Assembly (NCBI GenBank): GCA_030647435.1
Contig: JAUSJX010000032.1
Location: forward strand, 1-42,464
Length of the DNA stretch: 42,464 nt
Direction of reading: 5' to 3'
Source: Candidatus Rokuibacteriota bacterium
GTDB taxonomy: Bacteria > Methylomirabilota > Methylomirabilia > Rokubacteriales > CSP1-6
How positions within the stretch are numbered: the stretch's first letter is position 1; the number at the start of each line of letters is the position of its first letter. This document shows, one piece after another, positions 42,329 to 42,464 of this stretch. Below the pieces are notes generated by a model. It was not told the DNA's origin. It ran no database searches and saw only the letters and a list, made by a program, of their open reading frames with translations. Made by a program: the position numbers and the translations under genes.

Positions 42329-42464
42329 GGTCGAGGACTGGCGCAAAGCTCCGTAGGCTCCCCTTGGCTGTGTCCGCCGTTTCCAGCTTCGTGCCCGTGT
42401 AGGTTCGCCGTAAGCCGTTTCCAGCCCCCGCCACCTCAAACCCGGCGTGCCGATTTCCGGCACC

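Overview
The window is GC-rich bacterial chromosome with dense, often overlapping genes and many GTG/TTG starts. Together with a TAXI-type TRAP transporter and the signal peptide of the last gene (MDRRAFIIALTGLLAAPLAAEAQ-like, common in that group), this suggests a soil or subsurface lineage such as Candidatus Rokubacteria / Methylomirabilota. That is a judgement by resemblance; no rRNA or marker search was possible.

Layout. 1-992: N-terminal two thirds of the TldD protease (the gene runs off the left edge). 1155-3743: a BtuF-like cobalamin-binding protein, divergent from an Asp-box (sialidase-like) propeller protein coupled to a MoaD/ThiS-like ubiquitin-fold protein, then a convergent conserved hypothetical. 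3764-10098 (minus): an M20 amidohydrolase, the thiamine thiazole genes thiO, thiE, thiG and thiS, and a YyaL-type thioredoxin-domain protein. 10115-13100: ygfZ (minus) divergent from a short mutY, an SDR gene and a mutT-like NUDIX gene. 13087-20756: a TRAP transporter operon (TAXI binding protein and fused permease) split by a decayed integrative element of about 4.8 kb at 14928-19703. 20834-25165 (minus): Asp/Glu racemase, SirB1-like protein, a receiver-like/ferritin-like fusion, peptide deformylase, and a receiver-linked nucleotide cyclase. The cyclase diverges from a hybrid-free histidine kinase and a single-domain response regulator (25274-27312), followed by an exported superoxide-reductase-fold protein. 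27992-35425 (minus): cupredoxin-like protein, LOG protein, ChrA, QueG, a methyltransferase and cobalamin-dependent methionine synthase MetH, mostly with 4-nt start/stop overlaps. 35500-42464: an accessory, decaying region with IS91, IS256 and IS1380 remnants, a hydrolase pseudogene, a B12-binding radical SAM gene, YceI, an SDR, a tRNA-Phe 3' half, a beheaded cNMP-binding gene, an exported NTF2-like protein and the 3' tail of an ABC binding-protein gene.

The most interesting signals are as follows. (1) The integrative element sits inside the 5' end of the TRAP permease gene. It is flanked by a 22-bp near-perfect direct repeat, it left a 17-codon permease stub beside the binding-protein gene, and it supplied a homologous replacement N-terminus to the interrupted gene. 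(2) Two genes appear to use non-AUG AUU/AUC starts, each with a strong Shine-Dalgarno sequence. (3) There is a dispersed repeat family with fixed flanks and a hairpin that changes on both arms together, as a selected structure would. (4) A tRNA-Phe half is fused to a truncated regulatory gene. Cobalamin recurs as a theme (BtuF-like protein, MetH, B12-type radical SAM).
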